64,000 nt of DNA, taken from the NCBI GenBank assembly GCA_030490835.1, contig CM059973.1, forward strand, positions 88,743,641 to 88,807,640, in the 5' to 3' direction. A model generated the notes under the pieces. That model had not been told where the DNA came from, searched no databases, and saw only the letters and a program-made list of their open reading frames with translations. Position 1 is the first letter of the stretch, and every line of letters starts with the position of its first letter. Positions 25,216 through 36,551 of this stretch are shown in pieces. This DNA comes from Annona cherimola (taxonomy: Eukaryota; Streptophyta; Magnoliopsida; Magnoliales; Annonaceae). A program made the translations under genes and the position numbers.

Positions 25216-25489
25216 ACCCTTAGTTTTTAACCATTAGCGCTTGACTCTTGGTTGAAAATTACGATAATGTTACCGTGTTTATAAATTTTTAAAAAATATT
25301 AAGAACTTTATTTATAGATTCAATACACCTAGCTTAACATGTTTGTAAAGAAAAAATAAAAAAATACCAAAATATATGTTTTTTAGGCAAGACCTTACTT
25401 AGGCCAGCTTAAGTTGATCATCTTTCTTATTTATTTATTTGTCCATCAAGTTCACTGAATCATAGTGAATCCTTGATTTCAATTCGAGT

Positions 25490-25775
25490 GGTTTGGTTGG
25501 AGATAAAACTTTTTTGATGAAAAATTTTCAGGATAAAAGTTGTCGTGATAGAAAATGATATGATGTGATATGATAGGGGTAATGATGAGATGTAAAGAAA
25601 ATAAAATTAAAATAGATAAGTTAGTTATATGAGTAATTCTGTGAAAAAAATTGAAAAGTAGGGTTGTTTGTATATGAAAATGTGAAAAAATAATTGAAAA
25701 TAAAGTAGTTATGGAAAGTGAAAAATTTTAAATTGAAAAGTTTTGCTTGACATTTTTTTGTATCCAACCAAACAC
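25490..25775 (+). repeat. MITE copy (GATGTGATATGATA family), best-preserved
   Basis: The copy runs from GGTTTGGTTGGAGATAAAAC to a TATCCAACCAAACAC edge, so the ends are inverted repeats (TTTGGTTGGA and TCCAACCAAA). Inside are TGATATGATGTGATATGATA, AAAATAGATAAGTTAGTTAT and GAAAAATTTTAAATTGAAAA. It serves as the reference copy for the family here. Size and lack of ORF fit a MITE. Confidence 0.65.
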
Positions 25776-27814
25776 ACCAATATGCAACAACATATTGAAA
25801 TTTAAATGTGCCAATGCATAGCTACCTTTTTTAGGTAGGGGGCTCTTCATATCGTCCATTGATTCAAATTATAGCAATCTGGACGTTTTGATATGTGCAT
25901 AATCGATCATTTTTCATTCAAAATATGAAAAAAATTGTCATTGCGGTTCTGACCCTCCATCGTTCTCTACAATACACATAATCTAGCCGTGGAAGAAGAA
26001 AACTAAAGGCAATCATGCACCTTCCCAATTGATGATCACTACAACTCCCAGATCTGTTCATCTCACTGTCGCCGACCGATCTAGCATTGTCTTCCACAAT
26101 TTTTTCGATAATACCAAATCCCACCTCATCTCAATGAGCAAAGCATAACAGGCAAGTATTTTGCACTAGATTTAATGACACACCCTTCAGATCCAGCAGT
26201 GGTGCATCGCTTTAAGCAACAACACCTTTCGAATTTTCGCTCGATGGAGAGATGGGTTCTCATTTCCGCATGATGAAAATGGTGTTGGTTCACTTCTTGC
26301 TCATACTGAATATTAGGAGGGTGGGCGTGAGCTATCACCGGTCGACGGAGAATATTGGGAAAGAGAAGTAGGACGATGGTGGCGACGAGGAGGTGGAGAT
26401 GGGGAAGAGATAAAGGAAAAAAGGAACATAAGAAGATTTGTCACGACTCACGAGGGAGTTGGGCAACAGAGTGCCCAAAATGTCGACTCATTTTTTCTCT
26501 CATCAAGATGAGATTGATTTTCACAAAGCAAGCAGGCCTTCATGCAAAAATAAGTGTTGGGGTTAAAAGTGAAAAATCTTTATACTTTAATGAATGGATG
26601 AGATGAGCAGCCCTTGTCTGGATGGCAAATGCAGATGGGTGCATTTAAATTTCAATGCGTAGTGGCGCGTTGAATCAGAACCGTTAGCCCTCCATGAATT
26701 TATTTATTTGTCCATCTAGCTATCACTAGATTGTGGTAAACCTCTGAACAACGAGCATTCCATAAAAATTAAGACAAGGAATGGGATAAAACTTAAAATG
26801 TTACGTAGAATAATAATAATAAAAAAAGTGTCATCGTGTGTTAGAATGAGAATATTTGTATAAATTACTTATAAGAAAAGCTATACGAGAAATGAAAAAG
26901 TAGGTTCTTATTTTTTTTGTAATGAAAAAATATTTTAAAAATGAAATTTTTTATACCATTCTCACATCATAGCCATCTCATCTCATTTACAGTTAGGGCC
27001 GATTAGAGATGAGAAGATTTCAATTATGGGATTCCATATTTCATTTTCAAAATTCTTTTCATTTGTAATATATAACGACCGTACTTTTCGAATTTCGAAT
27101 ATTATTTTTAATTTTCATTATAAATTTTCACATTTCAATACAGAGTACTAGAATTTCATTCAATCTCGTCATCTCGTTATCATCTCTCATTATACCATTG
27201 CGAAAAGCCCATAAGCCACTAGCAATAGTTCATGCGGAGGTCTTTATGCTGGAGACCATTGCATTTGCTAAAACAATTGAGGACTAGATTTTATCCCTGG
27301 CCCAGATCTAGGCAGGCTGCATAGGCTGTAGGGCACTCTCGTGCCAGTCCCAGTGGAGAATCCATTAGAGCGAAGTGCGAATTTCAATACCGTCTATGGC
27401 CACCTTGATTGAATGATGGGTCCACCGTCCACCTTATTTTAGAGTCTCCGACCAAAGTGACCCGCTTCACGAACTAATATCTGGTGCCTTTCTTTCTTCA
27501 GCGTCGACCATTGCTAGTTGGACTTGCTGCTAACTCGTATTCAATTCCATCACGCTCTTCTCATCCAGCTGTAAACAACCTTTCTAGTATCTGTCTTATT
27601 TTTGGTCATAGATATTGCATATAGATCATTGTACCTATTTCATCTCCAATCACGTAGATAGTTTATTAAAATAAATGTTGCACCACTGCCTTTTTTTTTT
27701 TCTTTTTTTCTGTTGCTGTGATCCTAAGCTCGCGTTGGACGAGGATTTGTTGCCTGAATGGATAAAGCCGGAAATGTTCACAGTTGAGATCACGTTAGGA
27801 TGGGATGATTCTAA
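25776..27814. other. Gene-free intergenic DNA
   Basis: No gene is supported. Short ORFs at 25918-26338 (minus) and 26355-26606 (plus) lack motifs. About 26620-26690 contains a fragment (ATGGGTGCATTTAAATTTCA and GTTGAATCAGAACC) like the right end of the fold-back element at 2318. The rest is AT-rich with no structure I can name. Confidence 0.35.
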
Positions 27815-28297
27815 TAACGGAATTTTCTATTTCCTGATACACTTCCACCCAATCTTAATATACCTTTATCCCATTCTAATACACATTTTCCTGCTTTAAA
27901 TATATTTTTTTCCCTAAATTCTCATCTCATTCTCATTCCATTCAAGCTCTAAATAGCATAAGGTCCTATAATGGAATTTTCTATTTCCTAATATACTTTC
28001 ACCCAATCTTAATATAACTTATCCCATTCTAATACACATTTTCCTGCTTTAAATATATTTTTTTTCTAAATTCTCGTCTCAATCTCATTCCATTCAAGCT
28101 TTGAATAGCATAAGATTCTATTATTATCCTATAACGGAATTTTCTATTTCTAATATACTTTCATCCAATCTTAACATACCTTTATCCCATTCTAGTACAC
28201 ATTTTCCTGCTTTAAATATATATTTTCCTAAATTCTCATATCATTCTCATTCCATTCAAGCTCTGAATAGCATAAGATTCTATTATTATCCTTTTAT
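27815..28297. repeat. Three-copy tandem repeat, about 153-164 bp unit
   Basis: Copies begin at about 27815, 27968 and 28132. Each contains GGAATTTTCTATTTC, ACACATTTTCCTGCTTTAAA, TCTCATTCCATTCAAGCT and GAATAGCATAAG. The copies are very similar, so the duplication is fairly recent. No coding role is seen. Confidence 0.8.
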
Positions 28298-28985
28298 GGC
28301 CATCAGTAACGTTCGGACTTTGGAAATGGCTTAGAGCACCCGAGACACTTGATAGGTGGACGAGGAGTTTCTGCTCCAATAGCCCAGCATTGCAGAATCC
28401 AGCCTATTATCAATAAGGCCCACACGGTTACTTAATGGACCTTCCTTTGATCTCTGTCACACCACATACCCCCAACCAGCCTGGTGTTCCATGTATGGCT
28501 CCGGAAGGCCCAGCCCGCCAATGGGCTTCATTGATCATTTCTTCACGACTAGAGGGGACTGGGAAAGCCATTAGGAGGTTGCGGTAATATTGGGTGGCTT
28601 GGATTCCACGTGGCCGTGCTTGTTGTACCGACTGTAACTTCAGTTGCCATAATATATAAATATCGATTAAAAAAAAGATGAGGATGGGAAATACTTTTAT
28701 AATTTTAAAAATAACAACTTAATTTTATCAATATTTCATAAACTTTCTTCAATTCACCACAACTTTTCTCATTGCACCATCTCATTCTGCTTTGAAATTT
28801 GCGTATAGGTTTCTAAAATTTTTAAATTTGTACGTTTAACCCTTAAATTTTATTATGTGAAAGATAATTACAAGTTTCAGAAAAGCGGAGCTTTGGTCCA
28901 TACGGATACGTGAATCTCTATTTAGTACAAATGACCAAAACGTTATCTTAATAAAAGTTTTCAAAGATGCAATAATAATAATAAT

Positions 28986-29020
<35 letters not shown>

Positions 29021-30558
29021 TTTCAAACCTCGAATGGGTTGGCACCTCGAATTACAGACGCCTTACCTTACTCCAAATATGAGTACTGAATTCAGAACTC
29101 AGTAAGTAAACATTTTCATTCAAGTAAATATTTTCGTTCAAAGTTTGACATTTCATAATAAATACATATGCAAATGCATATTCCACATTTATGCTCTATA
29201 CTTTCATCAATAGTTAGATGATCATCGATTCATCTACTATTTATTTTAGGAAGTGTGCAGTCGGTCTTTAGGCCTATATTAACGACTCGGTCACATTAGA
29301 GTGAGACTTTGGTTCACTTACACTTTTAAAATGAACTTGTACCTTGATGCATTTTGCATCATAAGCACTAGCATGACTTTTAACAAATAACCACGTTCAT
29401 CATTCTATATCCTTTTCAAGTTGAGAAAATTTTGCACAATCATTTTAAACAAAAAAATTTAATAAACACAATGTTTAAATCATATCATGAGGATGACCAT
29501 CCTTAAATAAATTTTAAAACATCATAATAAAACAAATTGCAAGACATTCTCATATTTAAAAAAACATGATTTTAAAAGCATCGCTTGCTTACCTTATAAC
29601 GTTAGTCTCTTTCCTCAACTTTTTTTTTTTTTGTATTTTCCTAAATAAGTGAAAAGGCTAATTTATGAAATATCATATATATTTTTCTCATACTTTCATA
29701 TATGTTCTTTCATATTTCACATTTTATATTTTATATAATTTAAATTCATATTTTGCCTTTACATTTTTTGGTTTAAATTACTATTTGACCATATCTTGAT
29801 GTACATAACTCGGAGTTAGTTACTTCGAAAGCCTGAGTTAAATAATATTGTATACTCTAATCATTTTCTTCATTTATTTTACAAAACTTCTTCATTTCTA
29901 AAAAATCACAACAACCCTCTTTTCCAATATTTCTATTTTACCCCATATTTTTGAAAATGGATTCCAAGTCATTCCAAACCTTGGTAAATCATTCATATTA
30001 TATAATTAAGCATGTTCAATCCTAATAAAGGTCAAAATCAATGCATATAATTGCTTTAAATTCCAAAATTTTAGTTCTCACACTTGAAATTGCATGTTTT
30101 TTGGGTCTTTAATGCTCTATTTGGGGAACTTAGAAAACTCCATTGCTATGAAATTGAGAGGATTTCCAGTTCCTATGTAGGAATGTATATTTGTAAAATT
30201 TCATAGGAAATTAGACTTAGTTTAGTGGGTTAAATAGTGAGCTTAAGTTTGGTTCAGATTTGACTTTTTTTCTTGCATGTATAGATAGCCCTATTGCAGG
30301 CCAAATTGTTTTTATCTCTTAATGAATTTTGAAATTCCTTACTGCCATTTCAAAATAGATACGTCCAACTTCTAAACCCCAAGTTTCATAAATTTTGGAC
30401 ATCAATTACCTATTCATTCGAAATTATTAAAACCGGGTTGATTAAAGTACATCATTATGTAGCAACGGGTTCTTTTAACCTTTTTCTCAAAACTTTTCCA
30501 TGTAAGTAATATAAAAACTTATATAACTTCAATATATACATATTGAGGCATGATCATT
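28298..30558. other. AT-rich gene-free DNA with an (AAT)n microsatellite
   Basis: No ORF of note. An (AAT)n microsatellite with small interruptions spans about 28971-29018. The long even-textured AT-rich stretch after it might be a degenerate LTR-retrotransposon, but I found no LTR pair, primer-binding site or gag-pol remnant to prove it. Confidence 0.35.
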
Positions 30559-30947
30559 TACGACCGGTCGGAAATCCGGTGATTTCCGACCGGTCAAAAA
30601 ATATTTTTTTTTAAATTTTTTTTGAAAAATAATTTTATAAACATGTTAATCTAGTTATATTTAATCTATAAATCAAATTTTACCATTTTTGGATATGTAT
30701 ATATATTTATTTTGAATTTTTAAATACAGGGATATTTAAGTCATTTTAAATATTCTTAAAATGACTTAAATACCCCTGTATTTAAAAATCCTAAATAAAT
30801 ATATATACATATCCAAAAATGGTAAAATTTGATTTATAGATTAAATATAACTAGATTAACATGTTTATAAAATTATTTTTCAAAAAAAAAAACAAAAAAA
30901 AATATTTTTTGACCGGTCGGAAATCACCGGATTTCCGACCGGTCGTA
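30559..30947. mobile_element. Near-perfect fold-back element with hairpin termini, 389 bp
   Basis: The first ~53 bp (TACGACCGGTCGGAAATCC onward to the T-run) and the last ~53 bp are exact inverted copies. The palindrome continues through the whole interior, with its centre near 30753 at ACTTAAAT/ATTTAAGT. Each terminus is also a hairpin by itself: GACCGGTCGGAAATC, a CGGT loop, then GATTTCCGACCGGTC. The interior holds the group core (AAATTTTACCATTTTTGGAT and its partner). There is no ORF. The near identity of the arms suggests a young insertion or active gene conversion. Confidence 0.85.
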
Positions 30948-33900
30948 GAAGATCAGTACTCATACATATTTACCTATGTCTTTGCCAATTTATAGGATTT
31001 TTAGGGAATTTTATATGCTCAATTTTCCAAAATACCAAAATTGCTATCTACACAGTGCAATCTAGTTTTTAACAAGTTTAGGTCTATTTTTTATTTGTTT
31101 ATTGAATGTAATTTTGTAATGTATTGATTTGATCTTATTCTTGGATCATTGTACTATATGTCTGTAAATTTTTATGCAATTTGATAATCATTTGATGGGT
31201 CATTCACATCCTTAAAGTAGGGTACTTGAATCTGAAATTTTCATTCCAACATGAATTGTTGGAAATCAACTTGTTGAAATTAGTTCTTTATTGGCAATTT
31301 AATTCCAAAAGTAGCTTATATTAGTTGTATATAGCTTTCAAATAATAATATTTCCAATATCTCTTTTAAAATTTTCATTTTTGTACAGGTATTTGATAAT
31401 ATATTCCAAAGAAAACTTGATTGAGATATCCCTCTTATCACAATAGAATGATCTCTTAAAAAAAATATCATAAAGCTTATTTTTGAAAACTAATAATAGA
31501 GATACATATTTCACATATTAGTCTAGATATTACCCAAGTTGCAAGCCAAATCGTAGTCATTTAATCATTCAAATTTAGAACACTACTATAAGTAGCACAA
31601 TTGCAATTTATATAAAAACTGAATTTCATATCTTGATATATTATGCAATCTGTGTCATATCCAGTTCATAAATCATATTATACATTATGTTTACATCATC
31701 TTTATACTTTTTTCGTCATTAGATCATCATTATTCAGGAAATTATTCAATAAATCATCACCCTTTTCAACATGTATGCCTCAATAGAAATTTAAATGGGA
31801 ACAGGGCCTGTTTGCAACGCATATTTGACCATATAATCATCAGTTTTGCTCAAATGTTCAACATGAAAGTTGTCGATCTCATTCTTCTATTAAAATTTCA
31901 CTATTTGATCATCAATTTTGATTTCCGTTTGAAAGAGATAACATTATTTTACTAAACTGTCTCCAAAATCATTTTCTAAAATTTCAGTTTACAGACTTAT
32001 GAAAGATTTACATGGATATCATTGATCTTCTATTCTTTTCCATGATCCAAATCATCGATCTGAAAGAAAACTTTAAAATTGATAAGAAAACGTTGGTACT
32101 TACAAATTGATCTAGCCTTTTTTTCTTCCCCCAAGTTCTGCACTTCTGCTGGAACTCTGTTTGCAGATGACCCACTTCACAAGTTTAAATCCCTCACCTT
32201 ATGTGATGAACACGACCCTTTGCCGACCTAGAAACCTTAAATAGATGCTCTTGCACTAATTTTGCTCAAAATCTTATAGAACTTAATGCTGATTTGTTGA
32301 GATTATGGTTCAATTATAATGTAACAAGGCATCAGTTGCAACATGCTCTAGAACTCTCTCATCTTCTCTTAACACGAACTTATTAATGATGCATATGCAT
32401 GATCTAATCCGTCAATCACAAAATTTGATATGTCTAAAGCCTACAAACCAAAATTCAACATTAATCTTATTCCTTGAGGCCCATATTGCTTCCACATGTA
32501 TGGATGACTAATACCCTTCAATCCCTTAATTAGATTGATGGTTTTGAATTTGTTTTACTAATATTTTCCACGTAACCTATAATGTGTTATATACCAGTGG
32601 ATTCCTAATAAAATGATCTATATCACGTACAAATTATAGCTCAAAATATACTTATTTAATAATATTTTTTATTTATTTCATAATTTTCTCATTTTCTCGT
32701 TATTTTTGCATTTTCTGGACGTCAGTCCACTAAATTCTTCATATCTATTTAATTTTAAATCGGATTGATGTGATTCTTTTTTTGTTTGATTACTGACTTT
32801 AATATCTTCAATTCGACATATTCAGATGAGTTTTCTACAATTTGCTATGATTTTTCACAATTACAGTAAATGCATAAAATATACAGGTTTGCTTGGTTAC
32901 AAAATGTGGCGGATAACTCATTTTATTTTCATCTTAAATTATTTCAATTTAATTATTTTTTGACAATATTCTAAACTTCAAAAGCATCAGTTTGATATAT
33001 TATAAGCCTCATAGCTCAATCGTTAAGTAATAATAAAATAAATCTTGTAATATATCTTTTATCTTTAGACAACTTTTCAAATTTCATTCACTTTAACTTG
33101 CATATGTTATACCTTAATTACAAAATGGTTAAAATTTATGCATTATACTAATTCAAATAGAATAATTTACAGCAGCTTATAAGCTAATCTTGTACTTGGT
33201 TCTAATATGGTCTGGGTCTTGCAATGGACTATGTTGTTTGGTAAAATTTTTAGGCCACTTTTTTTACGAAATTTCTTGGATAGAATATTTTAAATTTTAG
33301 TTTAAATATCTACAATATTGAGAGGCATTATGGTCATAAACCAATGGTGTTAATATTGCACGTAACTGGGGGGGACCAAAAATTTATATTTCGGAGTCTA
33401 AGGCATCTGTTGCAAAATACGAAATTCAAGAGTCGATAGTGCAAATTTAAGAAACCATGTGCAAATTCCCCTCTTTATTTGCTACCGAAGAACATCATTT
33501 TAACTGTGAACCCGCGCTGAACCCAACGCTACCACATTGGGTGTGTCATGGGTGAATGTAAGCTTATGACTTCGAAGTCCGATTAAGGCCTTGTCCCCTT
33601 ATATTCCAAATACAATGCAGTAAAAAACAAATAAAAGAAGGCACCATTTCAATCCTCTTTAAAAACCATGCAGCAACAACCTGGAGAATGGGGCGGAAGA
33701 AACGGTTGAAGTGGCATATTTTAGCTATTTTATGGAACGGATTATAATAATAATGAATAAAAAATATACTTTGCATAACCATTGATGGAAAACAGATATT
33801 GCCGTGATTTTTTTATAGATTGTTACTTCGCCATAACACCCCGAATAAAAAGGGGAAGAATATCACCTCGGAGCCAATAGGACATAACACCCGCAATAAA

Positions 33901-34374
33901 AAATTAGAAAGGGGAAGAAAATTTTACAGAAGCATTGATCTCTGTTTAGTAAGATGGGAGCTGTATTTTCATATTTTTTTAGTAGAGCTAGGTATCCAAA
34001 TTTGTAAAAATGTCTTATGGCTACAGTGTAATATATGTTGAGATATATGTAAATATACTAATAAAAAAATAAGAAAAAATAAGTTAATCATTATACTTAA
34101 GCGTCACTTGCCTCCACGATTACTCAACAAATTCTCAGCTTCGACTAACTTGCCTCAGTAATACACGTAAAAGAAAAAAATTCATATACATTTTCTAACA
34201 TAATTTAATATTGAATTAAATAACAAGCATTTTAATTATTTTTATTTTTACGTTTTAATTATTGTTTACATCTTTCTATACAATTATCTTGTTAATTTTG
34301 AATTTTGATTCCGTAAAGCTTACATATTTTCTTTAATTTTTTTCTTACTTTTAATAGAACCGCCATTCTAGGTG
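30948..34374. other. AT-rich gene-free DNA
   Basis: I see no gene, RNA gene or bounded repeat here. Texture is even and AT-rich, with scattered short ORFs lacking motifs. An old retrotransposon body is possible but unproven. Confidence 0.35.
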
Positions 34375-34385
34375 TATTAAATATA

Positions 34386-34511
34386 GTTAACTTGGTTGTG
34401 GGCCAATGGTATCACATGCAAGCACTCGTGCTCTACGACGGGGTATCAAATCCCCCCTCCAACATCTCTAATTGCCATGAGCAATGGTAGCTTAGGCCAT
34501 AAAAAAAAGTA
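34386..34511 (+). mobile_element. Short tRNA-derived SINE with poly(A) tail
   Basis: A 126-bp unit (about 34386-34511) is flanked by an exact 11-bp duplication TATTAAATATA (34375-34385 and 34512-34522). Its head has GTGGGCCAATGG and AGCACTCGTGCTC like a tRNA arm. GGGTATCAAATCCCC resembles the pol III B box and its stem. It ends in GCCATAAAAAAAA. TSD length, the A-tail and pol III-like boxes together indicate a SINE, inserted at the edge of a fold-back element. Confidence 0.7.
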
Positions 34512-34720
34512 TATTAAATATATATTATATATCTAAGTTTTATCATGTTTGAAGATATGTTTATATTTTTTAAGTTTCAAATAGTAGGGTAAAAATGACT
34601 AAATACTTCTTATATTTAAATTTTAAAAATATATGTGTATCTTTAAAAATGGTAAATTTTCTATATAAATTTAATATGCATGGAATAATATTTTTTGAGA
34701 AAACAAAAAATAAAAGAAAA
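34512..34720. repeat. Degenerate fold-back element of the shared-core group, next to the SINE
   Basis: Contains ATGTTTGAAGATATG, a centre near AGGGTAAAAATGACTAAATA and the core TTTAAAAATGGTAAATTTTC. Its left end is abutted by the SINE insertion. The palindrome is worn but follows the layout of the copy at 30559. Confidence 0.4.
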
Positions 34721-35234
34721 TATGTATATATATTTGTGATAGATGCATGAATGCTCCCATGTAGCTGACGTTATATGATCATACCCTATCATTGTTCATA
34801 TCATGTTATATCATTTATCATTTATTGAAATGAAGAATAATTCTATTAGTCCGGGCTAAGTAAATGCGATTGAGGTGTGTGCGACAATTAGTCTTAGACA
34901 ATCTTGGGAGAATTTTCTCCATGCTCTGCCTCATCTACCTATCTCATCCAAGGTGTGGATGATATAGCTGGAATTAATATTGTAGCTGCGCCTTAACTTT
35001 GGTAGCTTGCATTTAAGTGCTAGCTTTAAGTAGCTTTTTCTTGCACATCTTGTGCTTTCATAGCTTTCATCATTGTAGAAGCATATCTACAAGTAATGTT
35101 AAAAAAAAAAAAATCTACAACACAAGAACATTTAAATGACTTTTTAAATGTTTGATTTCCTTTTATTTTGACTATCTATCTCAGCATGCGATTTTAATTT
35201 AATGAAATAGTCCATGCACCATGTCAATGCATTT

Positions 35235-35955
35235 GATTTGAAGTTTTTTCTATCCTTGGTGTATTTAGGAAGTGATAACACTTTTTGGATGAAAAGTTAT
35301 ATATATATATATAAGAGTTGTTTCGGTGCAGTGGGCCCAAAATGGGCCCTACATGATCATGAAATCATGATCTACTCCACCCATTGTATTTAGAATAATG
35401 TATTATATTACCACACCAATTTTCATCCTAATCAGATATGTATATGGGCCCCATCTGAAAATGGTACAAATCCAACGTAATAAAATAGTTTGATGTAAAT
35501 AACAACTTTAAAGTATCTGATTGGGATGAAAATTGGTATAGTAATAGAATACATTATTTTAAATACAATGGGTAGAGTAGATCATGATTTCATGATCATG
35601 TGGGGCCCATTTTGGGCCCACTGCACCGCTGTTCCGGTGCAGTGATGCTGCACCGGAACAGCCCTCTATGTATATATATTGCTCTTTTGGTATAAAATTT
35701 TTGAATCAGAAGAAAATGATATGATACGATATGGATAATAATGATGAGTAAAAAAAAAACTAAAATAAATACGTAATGATATAGGCAACGATGATGAGGA
35801 AAAAAAATAAAATTAAAATATATATGTTGATTATGTGGTTAGTTGTGTAGAAATAATTAAAAAGTATAGTAGTTTTATAGAAAAAAGTAAAAAATGATTA
35901 AAAATATGATAATTATAGAGAGTGAAATATTTTAGATTAAAAATTTTCAAGTTGT
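35235..35955 (+). repeat. MITE (GATGTGATATGATA family) split by another element
   Basis: The left part at about 35263-35300 (GTATTTAGGAAGTGATAAC) and the right part at about 35690-35955 (GAAAATGATATGATACGATA through TAGATTAAAAATTTTCAAG) together make one family member. They are interrupted at a TA repeat by the fold-back element at 35306-35672. Confidence 0.6.
35306..35672. mobile_element. GGGCCC-type fold-back element nested in a MITE
   Basis: The arms GTGCAGTGGGCCCAAAATGG (from about 35327) and the inverted copy ending at about 35627 match over some 80 bp, including CATGATCATGAAATCATG and TCCACCCATTGTATTTA. The right end adds CTGTTCCGGTGCAG-tgat-CTGCACCGGAACAG-like sequence (35630-35663), a hairpin of its own. 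The centre has inverted ATTTTCATCCTAATCAGATA and its partner. There is no ORF. Confidence 0.75.
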
Positions 35956-36205
35956 ATTTGGGAAGTGATAAAACTTTTGTGTGAAAAGCTTTTGGCATAA
36001 AGTTTTAGAATTAATAAATAATAATATAATGTGATAAGGGTAATGATGCAAAGTAAAGAGAATAAAGTTAAAATAGATATGTTAATTTTATGGATAAATA
36101 TGTAGAAATGATTGAAAAGTATAGTAGTTGCATATGAAGATGTAAAAAAATAATAATTACCAAATATGTAGTTGTAAAGATTGAAAAGTTTCAGGGTGTA
36201 TTTGT
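35956..36205 (+). repeat. MITE copy (GATGTGATATGATA family)
   Basis: From GTATTTGGGAAGTGATAAAA to GAAAAGTTTCAGGGTGTATT, with ATAATATAATGTGATAAGGG and AAATAGATATGTTAATTTTA inside. Adjacent to the previous copy in the same orientation. Non-coding. Confidence 0.55.
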
Positions 36206-36490
36206 TTTTAAATAAAACTTTTAACTGTCTATAATTATCCAAATTTTTAATTGTTTATATACATTTTTTGTACAAATTATCATACTTTTCAATCATTTCT
36301 GCACAACTATCTATATAATTAACTTATCTATTTTTACTTTATTTTTTTTCTTCATTATTATTACGTTTATCCTAGCACATTATTTTCTTTCATTTTGATA
36401 ACTTTTAGGGGAAAAAAATTTCATTCAAAATTTTGATCGTTTTTTGAATATTAAAACGTTTTGGTTAAATTTTTTTTTTGTGTATGCTAA
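36206..36490 (-). repeat. MITE copy (GATGTGATATGATA family), minus orientation
   Basis: Carries the reverse motifs ATCATACTTTTCAATCATTT and TAATTAACTTATCTATTTTT and ends near TATGCTAAATATGCCC. Non-coding. Confidence 0.5.
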
Positions 36491-36551
36491 ATATGCCCTT
36501 AGTATTTTTTAATTTATTGCCAAATACACTCATAAAAAATTGAAAAAATTA

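Noticed and set aside
26355..26606. 83-codon plus-strand ORF rich in Arg and Lys
   Set aside because: Short, low-complexity, no domain, no promoter or splice signals that set it apart.
28845..33540. Possible large LTR retrotransposon without genes
   Set aside because: I could not find a matching LTR pair, target duplication, primer-binding site or any gag-pol trace, so it is described only as AT-rich DNA.
34411..34460. Possible true tRNA gene
   Set aside because: The head cannot form a full cloverleaf by eye, and the A-tail with flanking 11-bp duplication shows it is a SINE.
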